From Filosporella fistucella (taxonomy: Eukaryota > Ascomycota > Leotiomycetes > Helotiales): a stretch of 64,000 nt of DNA. Positions 35,799 through 48,050 of the stretch are shown in pieces. The number at the start of each line of letters is the position of its first letter. Position 1 is the stretch's first letter. A program made the position numbers and the translations under genes. Where the stretch lies: assembly GCA_030077755.1 (NCBI GenBank), contig JAQJZZ010000010.1, forward strand, positions 3,658,001 to 3,722,000. The letters run 5' to 3'. Below the pieces are notes generated by a model. It did not search any database and had not been told where the DNA came from. It saw nothing but the letters and a program-made list of their open reading frames with translations.

Positions 35799-37143
35799 GA
35801 TGGCTGAAAGAAGGTATAATAGACAGTGATGAGTAAAGATAGACTGTTATGGATTGTCTTGCTAAGTGAATGCAATTGGAGGCTGATGCTGATTGAGATG
35901 GGGATTATCAACAGTGGGACTTTCTACCTTTATAGAACCTGCATGAGAATTTGAAGTTTGCATACAACATGACCAAAAGAGACGAAGGCCGAAGAGCAAG
36001 CCAGAATGGAGAATTTGACGCCCGAACTGCCCTCGATAGCCTCAGTTGTAAGACATCAATGGTCTGTTCATTTAGCGCAAATATTGTTTCCAGTAAGGCT
36101 GTACTTTCCCAGCTGGCAAGGTGGTATTTTCCACACGTGGAAACCGAGAGCAGTTAGCATAGAGGGCATGGGATGATGGGATTCGGGGACAGCGAGCCTC
36201 CCTCGTACCCTTGATCCCCGCCAATTCTTGCGGGTTTGCCAACATCACAAGCTCCAGACAAGAGTCATGGACTGTCAGGAACAGTCGATACTGGGTGCAA
36301 GTCAGCCACGATGAAGAAGACGCGCGGGTCTGGCGTCCTTGAATCTCTGCTTGGGACGAGACTCAAAGTTTCGAAGCGGCACTGCCGCTTTGTGGATGGA
36401 ATGGGAGGCATTCCATTAAGCCTGTCCGGAGCACTAGCCCATATTCTTCTTTTCAGCTGCTCTACCGCATCACTTGAGCTGCATTGGGCAGAGTATCATA
36501 GATTTCATCCAAAATGCGTTGTTATTGTGAGCTGGTGTGACCAAACGGAGCATGAACTTGAATTGAGCCGAGCTAGTCCAAGTATGGTTAGTGCATAACT
36601 ACCCACCTTTCCAATTCATCCCCTGTGATTTCCCTTTGCCCTCCCAACCTCAATCTGCCTCCATCTAGGCTCCTGCATTTAAGATCCCGCCTCAAAATAT
36701 ACACCGTGACACCCTCAGGGGGTTGCCGCTTTCGCTATGTCCTCAGAATATTGGGGTCTGGACGCTGCAAGGGCACCAGCTGGCAACTCCTATCTGCCCC
36801 TCTTGTCAAGCCACTCAGATATTTTCACAATAACAGGCTTTGAGCGAAATTCGCGGGATCAGCCTTGGGCGGCGAAAGATATTCCCACCAAGTTCCACTC
36901 TCATGCCTTTTCGCCTCTCATTCCAAGTATCGATATCTATTTCTGAAAGATAACGATTTCTCCTAGCGCTCGTATATCGTTATTCGAAACTGATTTCATC
37001 CATATTCAAGCACAAGAGTGCCAATCTTGTATTCATCCATACTTTCAGACTCTCTCGTTGTCACCACGTTTTTGCATTCTTCTACCTCGGAGTACATTTT
37101 TTTTGCTTGCCACTTCGGCCTTCGTCCTTCTACAGTTTTCAAC
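35799..37143. other. Divergent promoter region of the secreted protein and the GH16 gene
   Basis: This is 1.34 kb. The clearest element is a perfect palindrome at 36374-36390. CT-rich leader sequence precedes the GH16 start near 37050-37135. The frames at 36236-36598 and 36625-36843 have no motifs. Confidence 0.45.
36374..36390. promoter_or_regulatory. Perfect 17-bp palindrome containing CGG-N5-CCG
   Basis: AAGCGGCA-C-TGCCGCTT is a perfect inverted repeat with 8-bp arms around one base and contains CGGCACTGCCG, the inverted CGG half-site layout typical for Zn2Cys6 dimers. It lies about 580 bp from the start of the minus-strand secreted protein and about 770 bp from the GH16 start. Confidence 0.4.
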
Positions 37144-38540
37144 ATGAAGAAGTTCAATGCGCCAATAGCACCCGATCATTCGAGGACGGGCTCAACGTTC
37201 AGTGCCGGAAGTTCTGTCATTACACCTGCTCGAGATCCATTCGCAACACCTACTGCCTCGATTTTCGGGAATACTTCTGGTGTACAGTACTCAGATGGTT
37301 CTGGCGGGGCAAAGTATTTCAAATCTCGAAGGATACGAAAAGATGATGGCAATCATGTACCGCCAGTATTCAAGAAGGACCCAAAAGAGAAGTTTCTATG
37401 TATTATACCGATGATGGGTGTTCTCATTGGCCTTGCGATCACTGGTGTCATGATATACTTGAAGATCGGCCGCCTCTCATCACACACATACTGCCCTGTA
37501 CTCGATGACGATTTTTCCACCGGCGAACTGAATCCCACTATATGGACAAAAGAGAATGAAGTTGGTGGTTATGGGTGAGTTCCGTTGGCCCCTTCACTGG
37601 GCCATTCACTGACATATCATTCAGCAATGGTCAATTTGAACAGACCACCGGAGACGAAGCGAATGTCTACATCAAAGATGGCATGCTCTACCTGAAACCA
37701 ACGCTCCAAGATGAGGCACTCATCAACCAAAATGCTGTGATCAACCTCACGGCAAGCGGGCTCTGCACTTCGGATATCTGGTCCAACTGCGTCGCATCCA
37801 CCAACATCACCAACGGAACCATTGTGCCCCCAGTAAGATCTGCGCGTCTCAATACAAGACTCGGCGCAAAGATCAAGTATGGTCGTGTTGAAGTGACAGC
37901 AAAGATCCCCAAAGGTGACTGGCTCTGGCCAGCCATCTGGATGATGCCAGTCACAGACACCTATGGAGCATGGCCTGCCAGTGGAGAAATCGACATCATG
38001 GAGTCGCGAGGAAATAATCACACCTACAGTCTTGGAGGCAATGACATGGTCTCATCAGCTTTACATTGGGGACCTGACTCTGACAATGATGCGTATCGCC
38101 ATACTCAGAACTTCAAGCGGGCGCTTCATTCCGAATATGGCGATTCTTTCCATACATTTGGTCTTGAGTGGAGCGAGAAATATTTGTTTACATATGTTGA
38201 TACTCGACTTCTGCAAGTCATGTACAATACATTTTCAAAGCCTTTCTGGAATCAAGGTGGATTTCCCCTCACCAGCATCAACGGAACCAGACTCATCGAT
38301 ACATGGAGTCAGACTGGAAGACCTCAAACACCATTCGATCAGGAATTCTATTTGATTCTCAATGTTGCAGTTGGTGGTACCAATGGATGGTTTCATGACG
38401 GTAAAGATTCAAAGCCTTGGGTTGATGCTAGTCCTCGGGCTCGTAATGATTTCTGGAATGCGCGAGACCAGTGGTATCCCACTTGGGAGAAGAATGGACA
38501 AATGATTGTGGATCGGGTGCAAATGTGGCAGCAGTGTTAA
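37144..38540 (+). CDS. Membrane-anchored GH16 beta-glucanase/transglycosylase-type protein
   Basis: Exons 37144-37574 and 37625-38540 encode 448 residues. The first about 83 residues are a Ser/Thr-rich cytosolic tail ending in a basic cluster. A single hydrophobic segment at about 84-106 (FLCIIPMMGVLIGLAITGVMIYL region) predicts a type II membrane protein. The GH16 domain follows, with ARLNTR..IKYGRVEV, PAIWMMP and the catalytic GEIDIMESRG, giving E265, D267 and E270. YLILNVAVGGTNGWF is the conserved C-terminal strand. Members related to insect GNBP and fungal glucan enzymes act on beta-1,3-glucan outside the membrane, and all three catalytic acids are present here, so activity is expected. 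The ATG at 37144 was preferred to an in-frame upstream ATG at 37018 because the upstream one adds a leader-like segment. Confidence 0.9.
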
Positions 38541-41213
38541 TTGGGTGCTATTCCAGGGGAGTTAAGTGTTACTGTGTTTATTTGGTTGCGATCGTCATGA
38601 CTGGATTTGTCGTTAGATTATGGAGTATATTAGATTTCTTGCTAATTAATGGAATAATGTATCAATTACTTTTCTCGTCAACTCTCTCTCATCATTCCAC
38701 GCACACAATTTTCTCTTTCCTTGCTTATTTCCTCGGGAATAATGCATTTCTCTCCCAGCAACTGAATTGTCAATCAACCTCAAATCCAAGCTCACGATGT
38801 ATGACCAACAATCTCATGTTTACGGACGTACCAAGGAGCTTCACTTCCGGAGGTAGTCAAGTCCCATAATTCTCGAATCGCTACAGTACCAGCCTCAATC
38901 CATCTTCTCAGCTCCTCAAAATACCCAATTCTCGCTTGATCCCTCCACATTCATACCCATCCCCCTCTCCCATGCACAACCGCCATCCCTTTCCGCACGT
39001 GCGTCCTTTCGACCAGGTTGCCAGCGATCTTCACCTACTCCCTTCCGAACATTTGCCCAACGACGAGGCTGAGTGCGGATTGGCTGTGTGCTCGGCCGCT
39101 CTGTGGCTTGGTTCCTGCATTTGTACCTGGCGAGAGAGCAAGACATGGCTTTGGATTGGTGGGTGTACGACACGCCTCGCACGGGAGTTCCTGGTGATCC
39201 ATTTTCATAAAAATAAACGATAATGAAATCTTCCATGCAATATTAGGGATTTGTTGGAAATAGCAGTGGGTTTTCCAGGTACTGTCAGATTCTGGATCGT
39301 GGGATTCAAGGCGGGAGAGAGATTAGATTCGATGTACTGTAAGCTTATGCTTTTTACTGGGTAAGCGGTTGGTATTTGGGGTAACACGAGGGAAGCCGAG
39401 CTGATGATGCGCGGGTACGATACCTATCTGATAACAATTTTCTACACTCTTTTCTTTTGCTCGTACCTCACCAAGCTTTGCATCTTCCAATTGTGCATCG
39501 TGATTCAGACAGCGCCCTCGGATTCGGCATTATGACAAGCCATATCACTCGCAGCAAGAGGCGTTCTCAAGCCACCTGAAAAAGATACCCCTACTGTCCG
39601 TACGAAACAGGACGTTTAACGCCTTGGCGTAACTGAGGACAGCCACCCGTTCAAGCCTAGCGCTGTCAAGGGGAAAAAAGGAAACTATTCCCCATCTGTC
39701 TCAAAGCGCTGGAGAAAGTCGTTTGTTTAAGCTTCGCGTCAACATAGTCAGCTTGCCCGACGTTACATTTTTTCCTTTTTTTGTTTATTTTCTCCGGGGT
39801 GGCAGCGGTTCAGCTTGCCAATTCTTCTGCGAAAGCGTGGGTTCTAAATGGAGATTCCTGCCTTGCTGGCGATCGAGGCACGGCTCTTCAGGGGCACAGA
39901 TAAGAGATGGGTTTGGTTGAGAGGAAACCAAGGTTTTCGAAAAGTCAGTACGAAGTCTGCATTAAACCTGTTGACAGTTGTCATAGAAAGCGGATCAACA
40001 GTTGCATAAAGAACGGTGAGAGCAAGAATTATGAAAGCTACCAATTATTGAAAAACAAAAGTGTTGCGTTCGTCCCATCATTGGGCGTTGAAGTCTCAGT
40101 GCTGAGCAATCACAGCTTCGGAAAAGCTCCCGAGCTTTGATGGCGGGCACGGAGCATGCAGAGAATTTCAAAATTATGATTGGATCGCTTTATCCCTTAA
40201 TCCCCCTGAAATCGATTCTCGCTTATCCAGCTCGCTGTTTTAACAACCAGATCTTTGGCTCACAGGAACCACAAATACCGCGTACAACAACAAACAGGCC
40301 TTGACATCCCAATCAGTGATGCGCACCAGCAATTTGAACTCCAAACAGGGACACAGAGTGGAGAGCAGGGAGCCCGATCCGGGAATGACTCGTTACCCAT
40401 TTTATTTTCCTTCCCGTCGGATCGAACAGGGTCCTATTTCTGTCTCTCAATAGCTCGAGCTTTCACCTGATCCTGGGTTTTCTGCAGACTGCTTGCACAA
40501 TTTCGACGTTCCCGTTTAATATGTCTCTGTTTGATACAATGCCTTTGTCAATAGTTTGATAATGTCTTGATCTTGCAGGCATACGCCCGGTCTCCCCAAC
40601 CGTTTCCCCTGGAGCACATCGAATACCCACTGCTAGGTTGAGCACGCCGTCTGAATGCGGAGTGAAGCTTGTCGCTCTCAAGCACAGTCTTGCAATGAAG
40701 CTCTGTATATCCTTGGCATGTGTATACTTGCCACCTCCCTATCTCTCGCAGACGCTGCCTCTACCCACCCTCGGCGTTTACCCCTACGTATCCCACATTC
40801 AGCCTCCCACTGCTGCCTCTGGGGCCGAACGAACAGCTAATTTCCCTCGTGGGTACACGGACACGGCTTAGGCTGTTTAGCAATATTTCAGTTTCGCTGT
40901 TCTGGTCCTGAGGGAAATATTGAATGGCCCTGGTCGTTGACAGTCGCCATTGCCTGGAACCTGCTTTTGCCCAAAGTGTCTATACACTAATGCGGCTTTT
41001 CACATTATGGTGCAGCGAGCCTCAGCTCTCCATCGCCACGCATGTATTTCTGTCCCTGGTTCTCTCAAGATAACGATTTCTTCATCCTTGATCATCATTC
41101 CTTTATACTTGGATAAACAACTCACATTCGTTTGATTCTTCTGGTTCCTGTGTGTCCTCTTCATTCCTTCTTAGACTTCACCACACTCGTTTTGTATTGT
41201 CCATATAGTAATC
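38541..41213. other. Intergenic region, 2.7 kb, upstream of the GT2 gene
   Basis: No gene is supported on either strand. Frames of 60 to 130 codons are scattered and motif-free. The last 300 bp before 41214 are C/T-rich and likely contain the GT2 transcription start. Confidence 0.45.
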
Positions 41214-44099
41214 ATGGGTTTTGGATCCTACTTCAAGACTTCGGTCAAAGTCGCTGCCACCAAACCCAATGTCGATAATGAGAAGTTGGCTGTATCGAAG
41301 ATCACGGATGCTCAAAACTTCCCTGAAGCACTTCAAGGGAGACTTGCTGTCACAGACTCTGAAGTCAACTCAATATCACCGGCACCTTCCACTCGAGCTG
41401 AACAAGAAGATCGTCTTGTCGATGAGATCAAACATCAAGTCGTCCTCAATCATCTCTTCCAACATCAATGCAGTTCACTTTGGGTTCGCGATGTTGTACA
41501 ACAGAAAGAAGGTGTCTTGGTACGGAAAAGGAGGAACGAATATCTATTCAAGCCTCCAGGACTTGCATCATCTAGCTTTGCTCAAGCAATGATGATGCTG
41601 AATGTTCAAGTAAGCATAATTTTTCTTTTCTAACGGGTCTCAGGCGATCTTTGTTTTGTCTCGGCCTAAGATGCAGAACATCAATTATCAGACATAAGGC
41701 TGACACCTCTTCAAGGCTGCCATGACAGTATCATCCGGTGTCATTGAACCATTCTTAGATTGGTCAGCCGATGCCGTGGATGTTCCACTTCTCAATGGTC
41801 TTCGAATTCAAATCTTGCCGACATTCGAGGATCTATACCAAGCAAAGCGTCATCAATATGCTGCTTTCATCTCTTCAGAATCTCTTCTCGTTGTATGGGA
41901 TGATGAGCCAACGCACCTACTCCAACGAGCCAAGACTATCGAAGCAGAGTTACTCAAATTTGTTTGGAAAGCTGCCAATTCTTCGTCAGCTGAGAAAGAG
42001 GCGTTAATGTCTGCTGAGTATGAGGTTGATGAGGAGACTGGTCTGATGGCCAATAAAGAACGCCCAATTCTGCTTTACAACTGTTTCTTGGTTGCATGCA
42101 GTCTGTGTCTTTTGACAGTATTAATTGGTCTTGGATACGTCAAGATTGCCGACGAGGTCGTTGAGCTACATAAATGGCTCTCGCTATTGTTTCTTATCAT
42201 GACGCCAGTAAATGCTTTTTTGACACTGGTAAGTCACGGATATACCAGTCCAAAACCTTCTTCTAACCGTATCGCAGTTCTTCTCCTCAGTCATCATCAG
42301 TGCTGTCGCTCAAATCATTGGTCCTATTCAACATCTTACCCAAAACTCGAAATATTTCTCTGCCACGCCATCTCCTCGCCTGCGCTCGCACGTGCTCCCA
42401 CACATTACAATCCAATGTCCTGTATACAAAGAAGGTCTCGAGTCTGTTATTCAACCCACAGTCCGCTCAATCAAGAAGGCTATATCTACATATGAGCTTC
42501 AAGGTGGTTCAGCAAATATTTTCATCAACGATGACGGCATGCAGCTCATCTCAGCTGAAGACCGCCAAGCTCGTATTGAGTTCTACGCCGACAACCAAAT
42601 CGGATGGACCGCCCGCCCAGGCCACAACGTCGATGGGTTCCTCCGAAAGGGTAAATTCAAGAAAGCCTCCAACATGAACTATGGTCTTGCCCTCTCCAAT
42701 TCAGTTGAAGAAGCCCTTCAGGAAATCGATCGCCCAGCTGATTGGAGTCCCTTCGATGAAAGCATCGCCTATGAACGCTGTCTCAAAGCCGTCCTTGCGA
42801 AAGAAGGGAAAGCATGGGCCGATGGAAATATCAGAATTGGAGATTATATCCTCATCATCGACTCTGATACCCGTGTCCCTGAAGACTGTCTCCTAGACGC
42901 TGCATCAGAAATGGAGCAGAGTCCTCGTGTTGCTATCATTCAATTCAGCAGTGGCGTCATGCAAGTCGCAAACAACTACTTCGAGAACGGAGTTGCTTTC
43001 TTCACAAACTTGATCTATACTGCTATTCGCTTTGGTGTTGCTTCTGGTGACGTTGCGCCTTTTGTTGGACACAATGCTATCTTGAGATGGAGTGCTATCC
43101 AAGAAGTTGCGTTTAAGGATGAAGAGGGCGTTGAGAAATATTGGAGTGAAGCACATGTCTCTGAGGATTTTGATATGGCTCTAAGACTGCAGGTTTATGG
43201 ATACGTTGTCCGAATGGCAGCTTGGGCTGGCGACGGATTCAAAGAAGGTGTCTCGCTCACAGTTTATGACGAGCTTACTCGATGGGAGAAATACGCATAC
43301 GGGTGTAACGAGTTGGTCTTCCATCCCGTCAAATACGTAAGTCCTCTCCCTCCTTCACTCACCCGAACAGAACTAACTAGCAACAGTGGTTCACCAAAGG
43401 TCCCATCACCCCTCTCTTCCGCCGCTTTCTCTGGTCAGGCATGCCCATCGGTAGCAAAATCAACATCATTTCCTACATCGGTACCTACTACGCTATTGGC
43501 GCAGCGTGGATCATGACTCTCTCCAATTACATCGCAGTCGGTCTCTTCAATGGTTTCCTTGATAAATGGTACGTCGAATCGTGGCAGATTTGGATCTCCA
43601 TCATTATGGTTTTCACCGTCGCCGGAAACGTTTCTCTCGCAGTCCAACGTCACAGGACGAGTGAAATGAATTTTCTATACTCCCGTAAGTTCCTTCTATT
43701 CGACCCATATGCATCAAATTCTAATATGAAACAGTAATCGAGAACTTCAAGTGGTGTCTCATGTTCGTCGTGTTCTTCGGCGGCATGTCGCTGCACATCT
43801 CTCAAGCTCTCCTCTGCCACATGTTCAGTATTGACATGTCATGGGGTGCCACCGCCAAAGAAGTCGAGTTCTCCAACTTCTTTATCGAGGTACCGAAAGT
43901 AGCTCGCGCATTCAAATACAGTATCGCGCTCTCTCTACTCACGATTGCTGGTATGGTCATCATGGCTAAAGGCGACTTTATTCCATGGAGTTGGAATATT
44001 GATCAATTTGTGGCTATCTTTCCTTTGGCTATGCTGTGTGCTTGTCATTTATTGTTGCCTGTTGCGTTAAATCCGGGATTGATGACTTTCTCGTGGTAG
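41214..44099 (+). CDS. Family 2 glycosyltransferase, polytopic membrane (fungal GT2 of the hyphal-growth type)
   Basis: Exons 41214-41609, 41716-42228, 42278-43336, 43387-43684 and 43735-44099 encode 876 residues, all in frame. After a soluble N-terminal part come two hydrophobic helices around 255-325. The GT-A catalytic core has NDDG near 387-390, IIDSDTR near 497-502 (metal-binding D-x-D), and HVSEDFD near 597-602. A RWEKYAYG segment stands where QxxRW occurs in cellulose and chitin synthases. Several C-terminal helices would form the export channel. This organisation matches the conserved fungal GT2 proteins needed for hyphal growth on surfaces described in Zymoseptoria and Fusarium; the polysaccharide product is not known. 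Intron 1 (106 nt) ends at a distal TCAAG acceptor; an earlier TCAG leads to a stop codon. Confidence 0.9.
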
Positions 44100-45406
44100 A
44101 TTGATATAGAGAACGTATCTAGTTTTGGTGTGCTAGCGATGCGGGTGGTGAATTGGGAGTATGGGGTTAATGTTTATTTACTGGGCGTTGGAGGGAGGGG
44201 AGTATTTAGATGAGATTGATTGGATATACTTAGAAGACTGCGTATACACGCTTAAGATTTAAAATAAATCATAATGTTAACTCTGAACGTCTTTTCTCCT
44301 GAACCGTGTTTCTTGAATGGGTGATGTGCTGGAGAGGTACCCTTAAGTTTACCTCGTTATGTCCGGGTACCCGTCGGGTGGGATAAACCCTGAAATGCTT
44401 CTCAGTACGCTGGACTTAGCGCCCATAAGGCTAGGAAGTACAGAGAGCACCAAGTGTCAACGATTGCAACCACATCACTCATGTCCGCGAACAGATATGT
44501 TTTGTAGAATAACAAATATTAATGACTCAAGTACAGTCCTACACGTATCACAGCAAATAAAAATGTTCGGATACTGATTTTCAGGCGTTGTACCTCAATA
44601 CTAAACGCATGTCTGCGCTGTGCTCACCACTTGGTCAGTTCAAGCCACATATAAGATGTTGGGTAAAGGAGAGTCTTTTAGCTGAGAAGTAGATCCAGGG
44701 GACTATAATTGATACTCTTTGACTATTGCAATTTCACTGGGAAAGTGGCTCTGTAACTGTGAGTTGTCTCTAGTTGAAATGAATATTCCTCAACATTTCA
44801 TTCTTGTGGTGTTCCTTTCAAGCATGTTGGGGGCTGACTTTTGCTTTCTTTCTTAATGCGCTAAGATTCAGAGGTCTCTATCCATGCAGTGAGTCTTGGT
44901 TACTTGGCTTAAAAGTGTAGGGTTTTCTGCAGACATCACTTTACCGCGTATCGAAGTTTGTTTCTTTGACACTCACGCCTTGGAAGATATTTCGAGGTTC
45001 ATCATGTCTCAAGATTTCTAGGCATGATGAAACTTGATGAGTTTGTTTTGACTTGAATTTTCTGTCCCTATCGTTTTCCTTGATGAAGTTGGGAACAATC
45101 TGATTCTAGGAGGTAATGGATACTCGTGAATGATTGATCCTGCCTGACCAGTTCTCAACCTGTCACAATCACCTGAAATAAGACCTCCTCTCAGGCTGTG
45201 AGACAAATATTAGGCTTCACTTATTGTACTCTTCATAAATAATCGTGAGGCAGGTCGTGGAAATATATTCGACCACACCTCCAACTTGATATCATACCAC
45301 ACTCGAGATTCTCAGCCTCCCTCAGCTTCACACATCTCACCATAGTGTCTCGTTTGTACACAATAACCTAAGAGACAACCACAAAATTCATATTTCAATA
45401 CTCGAG
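44100..45406. other. Intergenic region between the GT2 and Myb-like genes, with a repeat copy
   Basis: This is 1.3 kb. Segment 44232-44450 is related to 46204-46430 (see repeat entries). The remainder has no coding signal; the part before 45407 is the Myb-like gene promoter. Confidence 0.5.
44232..44450 (+). repeat. Diverged direct repeat, copy A
   Basis: The core GTATACACGCTTAAGATTT...AATCATAATGTTAACTCTG (44241-44285) and, 95 bp later, ATGCTTCTCAGTACGCTGGACTTAGCGCCCATAAGGC-like sequence (44396-44432) match the same two blocks in the same order in copy B, with substitutions and small indels. Confidence 0.7.
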
Positions 45407-46129
45407 ATGCCCCGAGGACACACACCTGAAGACGACATCCAGTTTCTTTATGCAATCACCAGAGTTGTGGGGGTGCCAACCTCAAATTTAGGGTGGGAAC
45501 AAGTCGCCAGACTACTTCCTGGCACCCCAAAGGTGCCTACCACACGTATGCGTTTCAAACGGATTCAAGAAAGATGGGCAAAAAGAGGCCTGATCTCATT
45601 GACAGAGAGGGGTCTCCCGAGATCGAGACGACGTGGCAGGGGATCAGTCCCTCAATCTGCGGCAATAGAGTCGTTCCGAGATTCTTTCACAGAGCGTAGT
45701 GGGGTCTATGGCAAACCAAAAACCTTGGATTGGGACTACCAAGGAAACAGCGATGATGAGGAAATTTTCATGTCAAGAATCGAGGACAAGGAAGAGGCGG
45801 CCTTGTCTGGTGTAGCAGAACAACAGAATGATGAGCAGGTTGATCTCAACCCGGAGAGCGGAGGCGACAAGCCTCGGCATGTTCAGCGAAAGACGGCCAC
45901 ATTTGTTGATCTAGGAGGGGATCAAGGGAACGATTCTGACGGAGTTCTGAACGCGGTATCTGAACCCATATCTCTAGAAAAGGCCAAGAGTAAGTCGAGA
46001 GATGAACCAGGAGGTGCTGAGGAAGAGGGCAAGCTACGTGAGAAGCAACATAAACGAAAAATTGCCACATCAATTACTGTGAAGATTCAGGTAATATATG
46101 ATGGGGATGAGGATAGCGACAGAGTGTAG
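45407..46129 (+). CDS. Short Myb/SANT-like protein with acidic tail
   Basis: A single exon encodes 240 residues with start context CTCGAGATGCC. The first about 55 residues (EDDIQFLYAITRV, then NLGWEQVARLLPG and TTRMRFKRIQERW) follow the helix pattern of the fungal short Myb-like family, in which a Trp-containing helix and an ARMR/RMRF segment form a single repeat expected to contact DNA. A basic tract (RSRRRGRG) comes next. The remaining two thirds are acidic, hydrophilic and probably disordered (DSDDEE-like, EEEGK). It is likely nuclear; targets are unknown. The gene sits between the two copies of the diverged direct repeat and borders a gene-free repeat-rich stretch, which may mean it moved or was duplicated with its flanks. 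No paralogue is visible in this window. Confidence 0.7.
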   Translation: MPRGHTPEDDIQFLYAITRVVGVPTSNLGWEQVARLLPGTPKVPTTRMRFKRIQERWAKRGLISLTERGLPRSRRRGRGSVPQSAAIESFRDSFTERSGVYGKPKTLDWDYQGNSDDEEIFMSRIEDKEEAALSGVAEQQNDEQVDLNPESGGDKPRHVQRKTATFVDLGGDQGNDSDGVLNAVSEPISLEKAKSKSRDEPGGAEEEGKLREKQHKRKIATSITVKIQVIYDGDEDSDRV

Positions 46130-46203
46130 AACGACTGCCCTGATTTATGGACTTGGGGTGAGATGTGGTCCTTCGTTGGGGGGAATGTCCTCGAATTTGC
46201 GGG

Positions 46204-46430
46204 AGAAGAGACTCGGTATACACACTCAAGATTTAATACAAATCATAATGTTAGCTCTGCATACCTCATTGAGTTGTGAAATGTGAATTGTGCTGCCTAT
46301 CTTGTGATGCTTGCAAGAGGTACAGCTGGACTTGCGTCGTTGAGGTCGGTAAGCTTGTAGATGTGTGGTAAACTCTCTGAAATTGCTTCTCAGTTCTCTG
46401 TAGTTTAGCGACCATAAGCCTAACTAAGAG
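46204..46430 (+). repeat. Diverged direct repeat, copy B
   Basis: AGAAGAGACTCGGTATACAC...AATCATAATGTTAGCTCTG (46204-46259) and GCTTCTCAG...TTTAGCGACCATAAGCC (46385-46420) correspond to copy A blocks. It begins about 75 bp after the Myb-like stop codon, about 1.97 kb downstream of copy A. A partial third copy of the CTAGACTTAGCGACCAT block is at 46732-46748. Confidence 0.7.
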
Positions 46431-47924
46431 AGCGCATTGCATAATAAAGTGCAGTATTGTAGCCCTGTCTTATTTGCCTTGAAATTCTATTATTACTTCG
46501 CAAGGGAAAGAAAATATGTGGTTCCTTTTGGTGAGTATAATAACTAGATCAGGTTCCAGCAATAACTTGAAATTTATGAAAGCTATCAAATTGAGAATAG
46601 CTGTCTGATTGAAGCTTGTTACTTGATTTCAACTATAGATTAAGAAATTATCCCTTAGGAGGAGAAATCCAATAGAATGTGGGAATAAAATTCATATGGT
46701 GGTTATCAGTATTGGGTTGGTAGCCCACGCGCTAGACTTAGCGACCATGGGTGCTATCAAACGTTAAATTTCAGCGCACGCCCCTCGAAACCAGGCTATA
46801 TATCCCTAAAAATACAGTGACCGCGCTCAATGTCAACATAGCCTTTTATAGCCCCCTTTCCCTGTTTCCTAAATTTCTATAACAGTTTCCATAAATAGAA
46901 TTACATTTTGTCTTTGTGCCTTGTTAAAAATGGGTACAATTTGCTGGAGAAAGATTTTTGTTGACCCTCATCTTTGGATAGGTAAACAAACTATCATACT
47001 GAGCAACCGATAAATAAGTCGACCTCGTATAACAAGAACTTTTCATCTCTGTATTACTACGTAACATGGCTCCTGACTACGCTCTACTCTTAGGTGTGTT
47101 GGTAGTAGAGACTGTTGCAAGATTTAGGAAGAGCGGGGTCATAAGTTGATACTTTGGTATATTTGACGAGGAAAAGTAAGTGAATCAAGATTATACTCTT
47201 CCTTGAGTTAAAGGTAAAGTCGAACACTTGAATCTCGCGAGCCAAAACAGCAAACTTCAAGATGATATGAAAGTTTGTCTGTGTTTCGAAAAATCCAAAC
47301 TTAAGCAGTCACTTTAAGTGCATTTTGGCACTATCATAATGGGTGAATCTACTGTCACATTTACTGAACCCAGCTAGCTAAATCCGGCCTTAAGCTTAGG
47401 ACTCAAGACCGAGTGCTAAGTGTTCTATAAGGGAATATAAAAGGTCGGGAGAGAACGAAGTTGGGATTTATGAGGCCCCACATATTGAGCGGAGTCATTT
47501 ATTTTTTTCTCGTACATGGAAGACCGTCCACGTCCGTCCACAAGTAGCGATGCGCAACAAAAACGACAAATAGTGTCGATTGAATCTGGAGCTTTGGGTA
47601 AGAATGGCCATTTCCTATCTACTAATTCATCAATCCTTTGAACAAAATACTGAAAGCAACAAGCGTACGCTCAAATCTGTAAGGAATAAATCTATAACGA
47701 GTGGCATTGGGTGGGTTAGATTCCATATGGAGTAGAGGAAGACGAAACGGAGACATATAACATGCATGTAGAGGAGAAAAGGAGATAGCCTAAAATACCA
47801 CTCAAACGAGACCGAACATGACTCTATCCATATCAGATTAGTTATGGTCCGATGAAGAATCACCCATAGGGCTGAGATGTGAAGAGAAACCAGCTGCTAG
47901 CCATTCGTAGGGATAAAATGTCCA

Positions 47925-48050
47925 AAATTGACGGTCCAAATTGGTACGACGTGCAACAAAACGACTTTCCAAGAATCAAGCTTCTTAAATTGACGGTCAA
48001 AATGGTACTAAGTGCAACAAAATCTTCGCCAAACGAGTGGGAGAAGCCAA
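47925..48050 (+). repeat. Two-unit 62-bp tandem repeat
   Basis: AAATTGACGGTC at 47925 and again at 47987 starts each unit; each continues with a TTGGTACNAnGTGCAACAAAA-type sequence (47940-47961 and 48001-48021). The two units are about 62 bp apart and clearly related though diverged. Confidence 0.7.

Noticed and set aside
41610..41643. Possible 34-nt intron in the GT2 gene ending at TCTAACGGGTCTCAG
   Set aside because: Too short, and the following frame hits a stop after 17 codons. The distal acceptor at 41715 keeps the frame.
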